Made by a program: the position numbers and the translations under genes. From positions 1-64,000 of the forward strand of contig VWND01000045.1 of NCBI GenBank assembly GCA_009599575.1: a stretch of 64,000 bases of DNA. Direction: 5' to 3'. Every line of letters begins with the position of its first letter. Positions within the stretch are counted from its first letter, which is position 1. Of the stretch, positions 12,224 through 23,790 are shown piece by piece. Below the pieces are notes generated by a model. The model was not told the origin of the DNA and ran no database searches. It was given only the letters and a program-made list of their open reading frames with translations. Source of the stretch: Blumeriella jaapii. Taxonomy: Eukaryota; Ascomycota; Leotiomycetes; Helotiales; Drepanopezizaceae.

Positions 12224-12386
12224 TATAACGATTTAATTAATCGAAGGGTTAGGAGATTAATTAACTGGTCGCCGTGTTTATATAATATAAAAAACGAGCC
12301 TTTGGTTCTGTAACAAAAATATTTATTTAGAATCAACAATTACAAAAGGCAGAGGTTGTTAAGAAAAAAAAGTCTTATATATATAA
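12224..12386 (-). repeat. D-minus 5' LTR, inner part
   Basis: Inner 163 bp of the D-minus 5' LTR, ending (minus strand) TCGTTATA, the RIP form of TCGTCACA. Its outer part is at 53901-54008, on the far side of E1. The joined length equals that of the D-plus 3' LTR (268 bp). The last bases, ATAA at 12383-12386, are the left target duplication of E1. Confidence 0.9.
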
Positions 12387-12654
12387 TATAAAAGTAGGTA
12401 GGAAAACCAGACTGATACGGCCACATGTCGGTGGGTAAGATAGTCTAGGAAATTCCTAGAAAAAACTAAAAAAAGGAAAAGAAAAATAAATAAAGGTATA
12501 AATTGGACTGCGTGTTTTATAATATTATTTAAAAGAATGCTTTGCTTTTATATCTGTTGAAAATAGTCAGTAGCAAAGGGTTTCGAAAAGGTCCATGCCT
12601 CGACCATAATTAAAACTATTAATTTTTATTAATACAAAATATCACCGTTTTATA
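12387..12654 (-). repeat. 3' LTR of E1
   Basis: On the plus strand it begins TATAAAAGTAGG (from TGTAAAAG) and ends CCGTTTTATA (from TTTTACA), so the LTR has TGTAAAA/TTTTACA inverted ends. Length is 268 bp. Confidence 0.93.
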
Positions 12655-13410
12655 TTTTGTTCTAAACAATATACGTAGTCGTTTTTAACTACGACTAAAA
12701 AAAAACATAATTCTAATAAATGCAATTTAATTTATTTTATATGATTTAAAAACTAATTAATTAAAAATCGAACTTTTTAACCTTATACTTTTTCGGTCTT
12801 TTAACCCGTTTTTAGTCTTTTTGCTATTGGCTTCTGCGAAAAAATAGCGTTTCGCTTATCGTTTAAATTATTTTGTTTATTTTGCTTTTTTAAAAAATAG
12901 CTCGATAAAATATTAATCGAAATATCGTTTAAACTTACGAACGTTTTAATAACTTTTTCGTCGATAATATTATTAAATATCGCTACGACGAATGCTTTTT
13001 ACGACTTTTTTCGTAAATATTAAATTTCAGTTTTTAAACGTGATTCTACGCTTTGCAAAAAGCGTTGAAAAGTTTTGTATTAAAATCGTAAAAATAATCG
13101 ATTAATTCGTTGTAATTAAAACCGATTAACGCTTTTGCTTCGCGTAAAACTAATAAATCGGACCACGGTTGTTTGCCGACGAATGCTTTTAAAAAAGTTC
13201 CGAAGCTTGTAAAAAAAACTATTTTTCGAAATAATTCGGAGATAATCGTTTGTAATCGAAACCACCGAAAATATTATAATTGCTTTCGCCGCAATACAAA
13301 TAATATCAGATTATTTATCGGATTATCGTTTTCGAAATAGTTTTTGTATTTCTGCGCCGTATAATTATTCGAATAAATTAGCATTGCGCCGTCGGTTTTT
13401 TAGGTTTTGA

Positions 13411-13938
13411 ATTTAACGAAAACCTTTTGCTTAATCGAAAAGCTGACAAAAGTTATTTTATTTTTTATTTCGTAGCTTTCGGTTTCGTAATCCGATAAAA
13501 TAGCCGAAGCCACTGTTTTAAACGCGCTGAAATACGAAAAAACTGGGCTTTTCTGAATAATTTTAATTAATTTTTGGCATCGTGGTGTAATTGCAAATAA
13601 GCTTCGATTATTTCCGAATTATATACGAATGCAGGCAAAACATAATAATCGAAAATAGCGTCGGTAAAGTTTTCGATTTAACGAAAACCTTTTGCTTAAT
13701 CGAAAAGCTGACAAAAGTTATTTTATTTTTTATTTCGTAGCTTTCGGTTTCGTAATCCGATAAAATAGCCGAAGCCACTGTTTTAAACGCGCTGAAATAC
13801 GAAAAAACTGGGCTTTTCTGAATAATTTTAATTAATTTGGCATCGTGGTGTAATTGCAAATAAGCTTCGATTATTTCCGAATTATATACGAATGCAGGCA
13901 AAACATAATAATCGAAAATAGCGTCGGTAAAGTTTTCG
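13411..13938 (-). repeat. Tandem duplication, 265 + 263 bp, unique to E1
   Basis: Unit 13411-13675 is repeated at 13676-13938. The two are identical except for two extra T in the first (AATTTTTGG against AATTTGG near 13570 and 13836). E2 and E3 have one copy. The junction shows a 4-base ATTT microhomology. Shared RIP changes place it after RIP, unless it is an assembly error. Confidence 0.9.
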
Positions 13939-15230
13939 ATTTTTTTCTTTTTTTAAAAATCGGCGATATCGAATTTTATAATTATAATACGGTCGGAGTC
14001 AACGAAACCTAAAGCGATCGAAACGTTAAAATATATTATAAAACGGCAGTTTCCAAAATTCCGGATAATTAAAACAGCGAAATAAAGGCCGAGATACATT
14101 TTAAAAGCTTATTAAGTAAAACTGTAGAGTATATTAGCGAAAAAAGCTATAAGCGCTTTTTAGGTTTTAATCAATCGAAAATAATATTTATATATAATTA
14201 TTTTTTTTTTTATAAAATGCAACAGTAGCTTATTTTTTCCGTTATGAAATTTTACGTAATTAACGAATTCGCAGCTTAGTTCGGATAGATTCTGAAAAAC
14301 ATTTTCGGTTAAAAGGCCAAAAAAGTCGGCTTTTGGAAATACTTATTATTTTCATTTTTTTACGTTTCAATCGAGTTTTATAATTACGTTAAAAACCTTA
14401 AGATTTGCTTTAAAATTTACGTAGCTTAAATAAGCTTTAATATGCGTTTAAATAATTTTCGCAGTTTTTCGTCGGAATATAAATTAATTATTAAAATCAA
14501 TTTCGAACACGTCGTAATTCGAATTTTTAATAACAGCGAATCGATTAGCAAAGCCGATAACGTAAATTTTTTTTGTAATCAAATCGTAATACGCCGCGTA
14601 ATAGCGTACGTGAAAATAGCAAAACTTGCCGTTTTTTTTAGCGTTAACGTTATTTATAAAAACGAAATTAAAAAATCGAAGTTTTTTAACGAAAAAAAGC
14701 TCGAATAAAAACGGATTACCGTTTTCAAAAGTTTTTTTTATCGGTTTCGGCGTATTATATTTGCAATTTTCCGAAAAAAGCTTAATTTAGTTTTCGTTCG
14801 AAGCAAAAAAAAAAAGCTGACGGATTTATTTAATTTTTGTATAAAAATATCGAAATAAAATTTTTAAATCGTTTCGTTGTCGAAAGCGAAAGTTTTAAGC
14901 AAAATAATTTAATTTTATATTTTTTATATAATTTTTTCCGCGATAATTTCGATATTCTTTTTCAAGCTTTTTCGGTCGAATTATATAATAGTCGAGATTT
15001 TAAATGCTTTTATTAAAATTTAAAGTATTAACGATAGTAATACGACGTTTTTAAACGCAATAAGCGTTTTTAATATTTACGTATTTAATTTCGAAAAGTC
15101 AAATTCAAAATCGTTTAAATTTTTTTTTTTCGAAATGCCGGCGTTTTTTAAATTTGATTTCGTAAAATCGTCGCGTTTTTTATTAATTAGCTTAAAACTT
15201 ATAACTCGGCGTCGATTTCCGGCTGTTTTT

Positions 15231-15263
15231 ATTCGCGATGCCTTTTTTGCTAACGACGCGAAT
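15231..15263. repeat. 33-nt palindrome in E1 extra ORF
   Basis: Arms ATTCGCGATGCCT and TAACGACGCGAAT around loop TTTTTGC (plus strand). On the coding strand the phase is A TTC GCG, giving a peptide of type FA-x5-A-S/P-R-I. Confidence 0.8.
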
Positions 15264-16156
15264 AATTTTTTCTTCCGAATAAAAAAAGTTTCGAAAATAT
15301 CGGCGCGCTTTTTTACGTTTTTTGTTTTTATTTTTTTCGGAATCGTTTCTATAAATATAATAAATTTTTTATATTCGAATAAGCGGTTATTTATTATTAC
15401 GCTTTTAATTTCGTTTTCGGATTCGTTTTCGATAATTAAAAATAAAAATCGCTGAATTGTTTTAACTGCTTTAAAAATATTAATTATTACCGCGTATATT
15501 TTTTCGAACTAAACAAAAATAATATTAGTTTTTTCGTTTTTTTTATCGTCGTAAATTTAAAATGTCGGAATAGCGTCGTTTTCTTTTTTCGGTATAAAAA
15601 TACCGTATTTAGCGACGTTTAGTTTTTTATTTTAAAAAAAAATCAAATTTAAAATTTCGCAATCGATTAAAACTTTTTTTAGCGATTGCATAACGTCGTC
15701 GACCAGTTTGCAACAGCTGTAAAAAGGCTTGTAAATCTGCGGGCCTTTAAATTATTGATTTTTAAGATTTGCGTTTTAAAAATATACGCGTTTAATATTC
15801 AGACTTTTTTTTTAATAAAAGTAATGGTTTCGAAAAAGCAAGCAAAATGCCGAAATAAAATAACGCCGATGATTTTGCTAAAAACGTATTTTTGAATATT
15901 TTTTTTTCGTTGATTTAATAAAAAGCGCAAAATTCGGTTTGTTATTTTCTTTTTGTTATTTCGAGCTTTTTTTGCTTCGGAGAAAGCTTTTAAAACGTTG
16001 TCGTAATTTAACAAGAATTTATCGTAATCAAAGCTTTTACAAACGAATTTAGCTTTAACGAAACCTTCGTAATCGAATAAAAATTCGTTAACGTTTTCAG
16101 TTATTATATCGAATTATTTTATAAACGTTTTTACAAAAGTTATTTATTAATTTGGA

Positions 16157-16161
16157 ATGGC
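16157..16161. repeat. Target duplication of A2, left (ATGGC)
   Basis: ATGGC lies directly before the LTR at 16162 and again at 23531-23535. The empty site is seen in E2 near 29618 (AAATGGCGGC), so the insertion point is exact. Confidence 0.96.
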
Positions 16162-16574
16162 TGTCAGGAACCAATATCACGTGTATAAGTCAGGTGATCC
16201 GCCAAAACCCTCTGCCTTTTATTAATCCTCGAATAGCATTTTCTGCGGATAGGCCGTAGGGGCCGGATAGTATTATAAGGGCTAAAAATAACATTTAAAT
16301 AAAATATTTTATAGGAATAATTGCTAAAAAACCAGTTATTAGAATTATATTAAAAAAAATAAAAAAAGGTCGGAATAGAGGCTGAAAAAGCATACTAAAT
16401 GAAATTCGCTTGGTTTTCTAAGAAATACTTTTTTCGAGGATTTTACTTTTCCTTTTGTATTTATATACGCTTTTTATTAGAAATATAAAAAGTAAAAATC
16501 AGTTTGATTATTAATTCAATTTTATCTGAGCTTTATTATTTAAACTAATGTTTCTTTGTTTTTTAATTTTTATA
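16162..16574 (+). repeat. 5' LTR of A2 (413 bp)
   Basis: Starts TGTCAGGAACCAA with TG intact; the end has become TATA. The leader that follows (ACCGAAACGGCAGTTCG near 16590) is conserved with A1, but a primer-binding site cannot be read safely. Confidence 0.96.
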
Positions 16575-16774
16575 TTTTGATTTTTTTATTTACCGAAACG
16601 GCAGTTCGATATTATTAAAACAATTTTTTATTATATTATTACATTTATATCGTTATTATCGATATTATAGTTTTTCGCATTCGCAGAAAACAGATATTTT
16701 CAGCTATTTAAAAAGATTCAGCATTTTCGGCTGCTTAAAAAAACTCCGTATTATCGTTTTTTAACGTTATCAAT

Positions 16775-18200
16775 TTTATTAAAGGCCGAAAATACTTTAT
16801 TACTAGAGCGCGACGACTTTTTAACTTTTTTTATCGAAGAAATTATTAAAAAAGGCCACGTTCAAAACGATTCGGAAGGATTTTTTACCGAAATTCTGAT
16901 TTATTTGGCTAACGAACGAATTCGCGCCGAACAAAAAAAAAACGATAAACGTAAAAAAATAAAAGAAATACGAGCTAAAATAAAATAGAAAAAAACTAAG
17001 AAAAAAGTCTACGAAACAATTAAAAAATTCGAAAAAACCAAAAGACGCCGAAACGAATTCCGAAAAAAAGTTAAATAATTTTAACGAAAACTTAACGCTT
17101 TCGAAAATATCGAAAAAAAGATTTTTATATTTTTTAATACCGTTCCAATTGAAAAAAAACAAAAAATAATTTAAGCCGGCGATTATTATAAAATATCTTC
17201 GAAGCATTACGATAATAATATTTATTAAAAACGATTTAATATCTTTTTTAAGCATATTATATTTTTTGTAAAAAACACAGCGAATTCGAGCCGAAAAGTA
17301 TTAAAAATAAAAGACTTTTTAATATATCGAAGGAAAAATATTAAAAAAGCTTAATTTTTTATTCGGCGTGTAAAGCGAAGCTTTCGCTAAAATAAAAAAG
17401 TAATATTTTATATCGATTTAAAAAAAAATTGACGCTTATATTTTAGCTTTCGACAATAAAATAAAAAAAAAATAAACCGGATACGAACGACGTTTTACGA
17501 ATATTCGAATTATATGAAACGATTTCAAAAAATAGATATTAAACTTTCTAATAAATACGAAAAATCGAAAAATCGCGGCTTCGAATTTATACGATAAAGC
17601 GAAGCAAAAAAAATATAAATTAATTAACGATTTCGTTGCTTATTTAAATAATTTCGAACAGCAATTGCAAATAATAAACGATACGACTAGAAAAAAAATG
17701 TTTTTCGCAAAACTCCGATTTATTTTTCGAAAAGAAATTATTAAACGAAGCAATATTGCAGCTATAAGTTCGCACGAAAAATTAGTATTAATCGTTCGTC
17801 GTATCGAAAATGCTAATAAAATTATTAGCGACGAAACGAAAAAAAATAATAAACGACGAAACAAGCGTAAAAAAAAAAAAAAAAAAAAAAAAACTTATAT
17901 TTACGATCAAAATTTAAAAGCTAAAACAGATACATACCGTTTTCGATTCGAAAATATATTATAAAAAAAAAAACGAAAGCGAAAAAACGATAATCTTAAT
18001 AAAATCTTTTAAAATTCTAAAACTTTTAACGATTTTTTTTACTTTTCGAAATGCAGTCGCTGCTAAAAAAAAAAGCATCGCATAATTAATTATTCAAAAG
18101 TCGAATATTATAAATGCAATAAAAAAAAATATATAATTTTAAATTATTCCGAAGCTAACAAATTTAAAAATTCGAAAAAAGCTTCCGCTCGATTTTAATT
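16775..18200 (+). pseudogene. gag: A2 gag with decayed CCHC knuckle
   Basis: Same layout as the A1 gag. The first part is Lys/Glu-rich (YETIKKFEKTKRRRNE near 17010). The capsid part at 17580-17860 includes QQLQIINDTTRKKMFFAK and HEKLVLIVRRIENANK. The knuckle at 18106-18147 reads Tyr-x2-Cys-x4-Tyr-x4-Tyr, so only one of four zinc ligands survives. The run of Lys codons at 17870-17895 has become almost pure A. Confidence 0.8.
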
Positions 18201-18244
18201 TCGTCGCTGCTAATAAAATCGAGCGAAAAAAAAAAGCAAAAAAT

Positions 18245-18450
18245 AATAATTTTAATCGAAATTAAAAAAATTAAAAGCGAAACACGTACGAAACGAGCTT
18301 TTATCGATTGCGGCGCGGAAAAAAATTGCGTAATTCAAAAGTTATTAGTTAAATATAAATAAAAATCAATTTAAAAACGTATTAATTTATTTACGGTTAA
18401 AAAAAAAAAGTAATTATTTACGGCACGCATACGTAATTTATTCGCGCTAT
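18245..18450 (+). pseudogene. pol: A2 aspartic protease
   Basis: AFIDCGAEKNCVIQKLLVKY with D-C-G-A at 18306-18317. This is the best-kept protease in the window for this family, with Gln still present where A1 has stops. Stops appear further on. Confidence 0.86.
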
Positions 18451-18719
18451 TAATAATTATGAAATAATTAAAAAAATACAAAGCGATTTCGTGGCTTGCG
18501 ATATAAATATTTTAAAAGTTTTATTTATTTTAGGATTTTTTTGATTGCGAAATATCGATTCCGTTATAAGCTTTCGAATTAAATCGTGGCGATATTCAAT
18601 CGAACGCTTACAATTTAATTTCGTTATAATTAAACGTTTTAAAAAAAAATTTTAAAAAAAGTAAGCGTTTTATATCGTTTTAAAAAAAGCTATTAAAAAA
18701 CAGTATTAATTACTTTTTA

Positions 18720-20120
18720 AATACAACGATTACGCCGACGTGTTCGACGATACCGCCGCGGTTATTCTAGCTTTTTATTATTTTATAAAACATCGAATAA
18801 ATTTCGCGGAAAAAACCTTTTTTGAAAACCAGTTTATTTTTTATCGAAATCTGAACTTATCGAATTGCGCGAATATTTCGATTCGAATTTAAAAAAAGGC
18901 TAAATAAAAAGGTTTATTAGTTCTGCCGGCGCACCGATAATATTTATACCGAAAAAAAACGGAAATTTACGATTATGCGTCGATTATAAAGATTTAAACG
19001 CAGTTACGGTTAAAAATCGAACTTTTTTACTTTTTATAAGCGAAATTTTAGATCGTTTAAAAAAAGCTAAAATATTTATTAAATTAAATTTTATTTAGGC
19101 GTATTATCGCCTTCGAATAAAAAAGAAAAATAAATAAAAAACTGCGTTTCGCATTCGTTACGAACACTTCGAATATTACGTATTACTTTTCGGCCTTTCG
19201 AACGCATCAGCAATTTTCCAAGCGTATATTAATTAAATTTTAGTCGGTTTAATAAATATTACGTGTATAATTTACTTCGACGATATTTTAATATTTTCCG
19301 AAAACTTCGACGATTATACAAACGCGATAAAAAAAGTTTTCGAAAAACTTCGTATTAACAAACTTTACGAAAATCTGAAAAAATATGCTTTCGATACGAA
19401 TACGATTAAGTTTCTAGGCTTCGTCGTTATTTTTACGGAAATTAAAATAAACCCAAAAAAAGTAAATAATATTCGGAAATAGCCTTTTTTTATTACGTAG
19501 CGAAATATTTAAGTATTTTTGGATTTTATTAACTTTTATAAACGTTTTATTAAAAACTACGCTAAGCTTTGCCGATTTATTACAAATTTTTTAAAAAAAA
19601 TGCAACGAAAAAAAATATCGGGCCTTTTTCGTTTTTTATTCGAAGCGAAGCTCGTTTTTTTACTTTTAAAAGAAAAGTTTTGCCAAGCATCGATTCTACG
19701 CTATTTCGATTTTCGATTAAAAATCCAAATCGAAACAAACGCTTCGAAATTCGTTATAAGCGGAATATTATTTCAATTGTTTAAGAAAAGTGCGAAAACA
19801 CGTTGGCATTTCATCGCGTATTATTCGAAAAAGCTTTTTTTTATAAAACAAAAATACGAAGTTTACGACGCTAAGCTAATAGTTATAATTTACGCTTTTA
19901 AATAATAAAGCTAATATTTACGTAGCGTTTTCGACGTTATTATTATACGTACAAATTATTACAATTTAAAATACTTTTTTACGAAAAAACGTTTAAACGA
20001 ATGCCAAGCGAAATAGGCCGACGAATTAGCTAAATACGATTTTGCAATCGAATATAAAACAAAAGTTTTTAATTCGGCGGATGGTTTTTTCCGCCGGCCA
20101 AATTTAAAAAAAAATTTAAA
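18720..20120 (+). pseudogene. pol: A2 reverse transcriptase and RNase H
   Basis: RT motifs near 18920-19010 include [12 protein letters not shown] and [11 protein letters not shown]. The catalytic box YFDD at 19273-19284 is intact. A 128-codon open stretch at 19519-19905 covers the RT connection and RNase H: FINFYKRFIKNYAKLCRF, then IQIETNASKFVISGILF (the catalytic D of the usual TDAS box reads N), then WHFIAYYSKKL. In-frame stops and a lost Trp at 19090 show decay. Confidence 0.92.
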
Positions 20121-20124
20121 AAAA

Positions 20125-21690
20125 AATAACGAGCAATTGTTTACGTTGCATCGTAAGCTAAAATTAGCTTATTTAAAAAATTCTAAAATGTTTTCCGCAG
20201 TAAAAACACGCTTAAAATCGAGGCATAAACTATTTCGCGCCGATAAGTATTCGAAGCTTTTGTTAACGAAATTAAAAAATAAAAAGCAAGCGGAAAAAGC
20301 CAAATAAAAGGTTTTTTCGCCGGATTATTTTTTGTTAATATTATTAATTGCAAATAATATATACCACGAAGCGTAGCCGTTATATTGCTATAATCCGAAA
20401 CGGCTAATAACGAATTAGCAAAACCGATTTACAAAACTATTTTTAAATTGCAAAAATTTGATTTTTTTATATTATAAAAAACGTACGAATCGGCTTCGCA
20501 AAATAATCGAGCCGGATCCGAAAAACATTGGCGTATAAGCTAAAATAAATTACTACGTTATAAAAAACGTACGTATATTCCGAATAAAAGCGTTATTAAA
20601 AGCGAGATATTAAAAATTAATTACGACGACCCGACCGCCGGTTATTAAGACTTTCGGCGAACGTTAAAACTGGTCGAAAAAAAGTATTTCTGGCCTGATT
20701 TACGAGGCGACGTAAAGCGTTACGTTAATACGTATAAAAAATACTAAAAAAATAAATTTAAAAAACACCGATTTTATAACGAATTAGCTTTTTTTTCGAC
20801 TTTTACGAAACTTTAAAAAAAAATAATTATGGATTTTATTACGAATTTACTTTTTAATAAAAAACGAAATCGTATTTACGATTCGATATTCGTTATAATA
20901 AACCGATACATAAAGCTGTCGAAATATATACCGATATAAAAAACGATTTCAGCTCTAGATTTGGCTAAGATATTTATACAGCACGTTTATAAAAATTTTG
21001 GCTGTTTTAAAAAAATTATTATAAACAAAGGGTCAGTTTTCATTAATAAATTCTGATTTTCAGTAATATTCCATTTACAAATACGACGTCGATTAAGCAC
21101 CGCTTTTTATTTTTAAACAAATGGCCAAACGAAACGTTAAAATTAAATTTTAAAATTTTATTTTCGCACGTACTACGATTATCGACAAAACGATTAGGCT
21201 ACGAAGCTTGCTTTAGCCGAATTTACGTATAACAATTTTATATACGCTTTTACGGGTTTTATTTCTTTTCGTATATTATACGGCTTTTACTTAAAATTTG
21301 ACAGCAACGTCGAAAGCGATATTATAAAAAAAAAAATACCGTCAGCGGAAAAACGAATTAGAATATTGCAAAAAAAAAAAAAAATACTTAGTAAAAAACT
21401 AAAAAAAGCTAACGCGAATTATAAAAAGTTTTACGACGCTAAATATAAAAAGATTAGATTTTAAATAAGCGATAAAATATTATTATCGATTAAAAACTTT
21501 CGATAATTGCGATTTTTTCGAAAGCTTTTAAATAAATATCTAAAGCTTTTTAAAATTAAACGAATTATATACGAATACGGCCAAGTTTACTAATTCGAAC
21601 TTTTTTTTTAATATCGTATTTACGATATTTTCCACGTTTTTTTATTAAAATTTTAATAGGATCGGAACGATATCGAGCCGAAAAATAATA
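20125..21690 (+). pseudogene. pol: A2 integrase
   Basis: The HHCC segment lies near 20610-20760 (DDPTAGY, then KYFWPDLRGDVKRY). The core starts at about 20826, where MDFITN keeps the first catalytic Asp that A1 has lost. The second Asp box near 21035 reads NKGSVF instead of D-x-GSxF. The C-terminal module, with FHVFLLKF, lies near 21550-21660. The chromodomain follows directly. Confidence 0.9.
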
Positions 21691-21694
21691 TAAT

Positions 21695-21885
21695 AAAACT
21701 TTAAAAATCCGAAAAATACAAAATTAAATTAATATAAACTTATAAAAATACAAAAAAAAGCCGATATTATTTAATACGATAAAAAAGCTATTTACTAAGC
21801 GAAGATTTTTAAAAACCAAAAAATTATTTTACGAACGCAAAAAAGATTATAAAAAAATACTTAAAAAATACGATAAATAATAACA
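21695..21885 (+). pseudogene. pol: A2 chromodomain (full length)
   Basis: A C-terminal integrase chromodomain. The first strand (SEKYKIKLI, 21708-21734) is followed by TYKN and KSRYYLIR; then the Trp position is a stop, KSYLLSEDF, a second Trp stop, KPKNYFTNAKKIIKKY. The pattern YYLIxWKGY, W-P-E-N and TNA is typical of chromovirus chromodomains, which in this group guide insertion to marked chromatin. Changes from the pattern are all G to A. A1 has lost the first strand. Confidence 0.85.
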
Positions 21886-22815
21886 ACGGAGCAGTAACGA
21901 ATGCGCGTCGTAAAAATAAAAAAAAAAAAAAAAAATATTTAAAAAACCTCAAAACCGCCGCTAAATCAATTTATTTTCATCGTTATTTTCTTTTTTATCG
22001 TTATCGCTATTTTTTTTAAATTCAAAAACAGCGGCAGGCTAAAAAAAATTAATACCAAACGAATTCGCAAAATATTCGATTTATCCCAGTTAAAGCTTTT
22101 ACGATAGCCGTAATCGAATTCTGAATTGCAATTACGATATTTTCGTAGAAATCCAGAATTTAATTTAATTAATTAAAATAAGTCCGAGCGACGTTTTCGA
22201 AACGTCGGAAAATACGTTTTATATTGGCGTCGTTAAATAAAAGGGCCGGCGCAGCCAAAACCTTTAAAACAGCAGCAATCGCTAAACCGGCAGAAACGGG
22301 CGCAGCAGCAGCAGCGGCAGCGGCAGCCCGAGCCGCGGCGCGATTCGTACGATTTTCGACTATTATAAAAGCCGAAGCGTTATTCTTTTTTAAACGATTT
22401 ATATAAGCGTCGTAAATAATAAGATCGATAAAGGTTTTAGCAAAAGCTTTGATTTCGGCAGCAAAAAAAAAAAAAGCGGCAGCGGTTGTAATAGTATCGA
22501 AACGATTTATAAAATCGTTAAAATCCGCGAAAAAAGTTTGCGCTTCGATAGCGCGTGCGATAAAAACTTATAGCTAATTAAAAACGAATTCGAATAAAAA
22601 TCTAAAAGATTTATAAAAAAGTATTAAATATGCGAAGCTTTGCAGCGGTTGCATTTCACGCTAAAAAGCTCGAAAACGCAAAAAAGCAAGAAATCTTTTA
22701 TAATGCCTTCGCGTAAAATTAAACGGGCGCATCGAAAGCAAATAAAAGTCAAAAGCATTTTAAAAGTTCGCGGCGAACGCGGCAAAAAACAATTGATTAA
22801 AATAAAAAAAAGCTA

Positions 22816-22863
<48 letters not shown>

Positions 22864-23105
22864 AGCAGGAAAATAGCGGCCATTTTAAAAAAAAAAGCTT
22901 TTTTAACGAAAATGCGAAGCGCTATCGAAAACAAAAAAAACAAAACAGCAAAACAGCTATAATTTACGACCGAAAACGAAAAAAACAGCTATAATTTACG
23001 ATTAAAAGCGGAAAAGACCGCACGTTATTTCGAAAGCGTAACGCACGTTATATACGAAAGTATACGTATAAAAAAATCAATCGCTTTTGAAAATCAAAGG
23101 CCTAG
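21886..23105 (+). pseudogene. A2 Lys/Ala-rich tail
   Basis: Counterpart of A1 9976-11192. The open stretch 22224-22406 (first codon TTG, so it is the inside of a longer frame) reads KRAGAAKTFKTAAIAKPAE followed by a run of nine Ala. Further on come AKALISAAKKKKAAA and many Lys codons. No domain is recognised. Shared by both full A copies, so it is part of the family. Confidence 0.55.
22818..22859. repeat. 42-bp poly(A) tract
   Basis: Uninterrupted A run inside the Lys-rich tail of A2. A1 has a shorter, interrupted version (10902-10938). Best explained by G to A change of AAG codons followed by slippage. Confidence 0.95.
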
Positions 23106-23117
23106 AAAAAAAGGTAA

Positions 23118-23530
23118 TATCAGAAATTAATATTACGTATATAAGTCAAATGATCCGCCAAAACCTTTTGCTTTTTATCAACTTTCGAATAACACTTTTT
23201 GCGAATAAGCCGTAAGGGCCGGATAATATTATAAAAGCTAAAAATAATATTTAAATAAAACATTTTATAAAAATAATTGCTAAAAAACCAATTATTAAAA
23301 TTATATTAAAAAAAATAAAAAAAGGTCGGAATAAAAGCTGGAAAAGCATACTAAATAAAATTCGCCTGATTTTCTGAGAAATACTTTTTTCGAAGGCTCT
23401 ACCCCTCCTTTTGTATTTATACACGCCTTTTACTAAAAATGTAGAAAGTAGAAATCAGTCTGATTATCAACCCAATCTTATCTGAGCTTTATTATCTGAA
23501 TTAGTGTTTCCCTGCCTTTCAATCCTTACA
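23118..23530 (+). repeat. 3' LTR of A2 (413 bp)
   Basis: Aligns without gaps to the 5' LTR. Start reads TATCAG, end reads CTTACA with the CA intact. An A/G-rich stretch at about 23102-23114 directly upstream is the likely polypurine tract. Confidence 0.96.
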
Positions 23531-23535
23531 ATGGC

Positions 23536-23790
23536 GGTATTATATATTTGCTTAAATTCGAAAAGATTACGTATAATAGTTTCGTTTTAAAATAAATTAA
23601 AAATAAATTTGCCAGATTTAGCAACGCTTTGCTTAGGAAACGATATAATATCGATAGGTTTATTAATTAAAAAAATATATTATATTTATTAAAAAATAAT
23701 TAGAAAAAAGTACGAAGATTATAAAATATTTGTATTTAAAAATTACGAAAATTCGCATATTGTTTTTTTAATAAATTATAACTGTTTAGA
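23536..23790 (-). pseudogene. E1 extra ORF, N-terminal part
   Basis: Continuation of 12780-16161 beyond A2, after the ATGGC duplication. It matches E2 29630-29880 and E3 34745-34990. In E2 the same stretch reads FNKYNKPIDIISFPKQ and NFSEFKQIYNAAI. Confidence 0.65.

Larger units (their letters stand above)
12780..16161 (-). pseudogene. E1 extra 3' ORF, main part (unrecognised protein)
   Basis: Minus-strand ORF between integrase and 3' LTR, shared by E1, E2 and E3. The N-terminal part lies beyond A2 at 23536-23790. Legible blocks include FACFFETIT (near 15840), AGNRRR near 15215, KAYLQLHHDAKLIKI-like sequence at about 13590 and 13850, and ASAILSDYETESYEI near 13740. It is hydrophilic, Lys-rich, about 1,100 codons in all, with no motif I can assign. 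It contains a 33-nt palindrome and a 265-bp tandem duplication. Stops are mainly former Gln codons. Confidence 0.65.
16162..23530 (+). mobile_element. A2, complete family A LTR retrotransposon (7369 bp)
   Basis: Best complete A copy. Two 413-bp LTRs, TG to CA ends (start TGTCAG, end CTTACA), and a perfect ATGGC duplication. It lies in the N-terminal part of the E1 extra ORF, in the opposite orientation to E1. Same gene order as A1 but with a full-length chromodomain. Confidence 0.97.

Noticed and set aside
16821..17255. 144-codon minus-strand frame in A2
   Set aside because: Antisense to the Lys/Glu-rich gag start; Phe/Leu runs are the reverse of AAA/GAA codons. The same holds for 5053-5235.
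22224..22406. Separate Ala-rich small gene
   Set aside because: The first codon is TTG, not ATG, and the frame continues upstream; it is treated as part of the A2 tail region.
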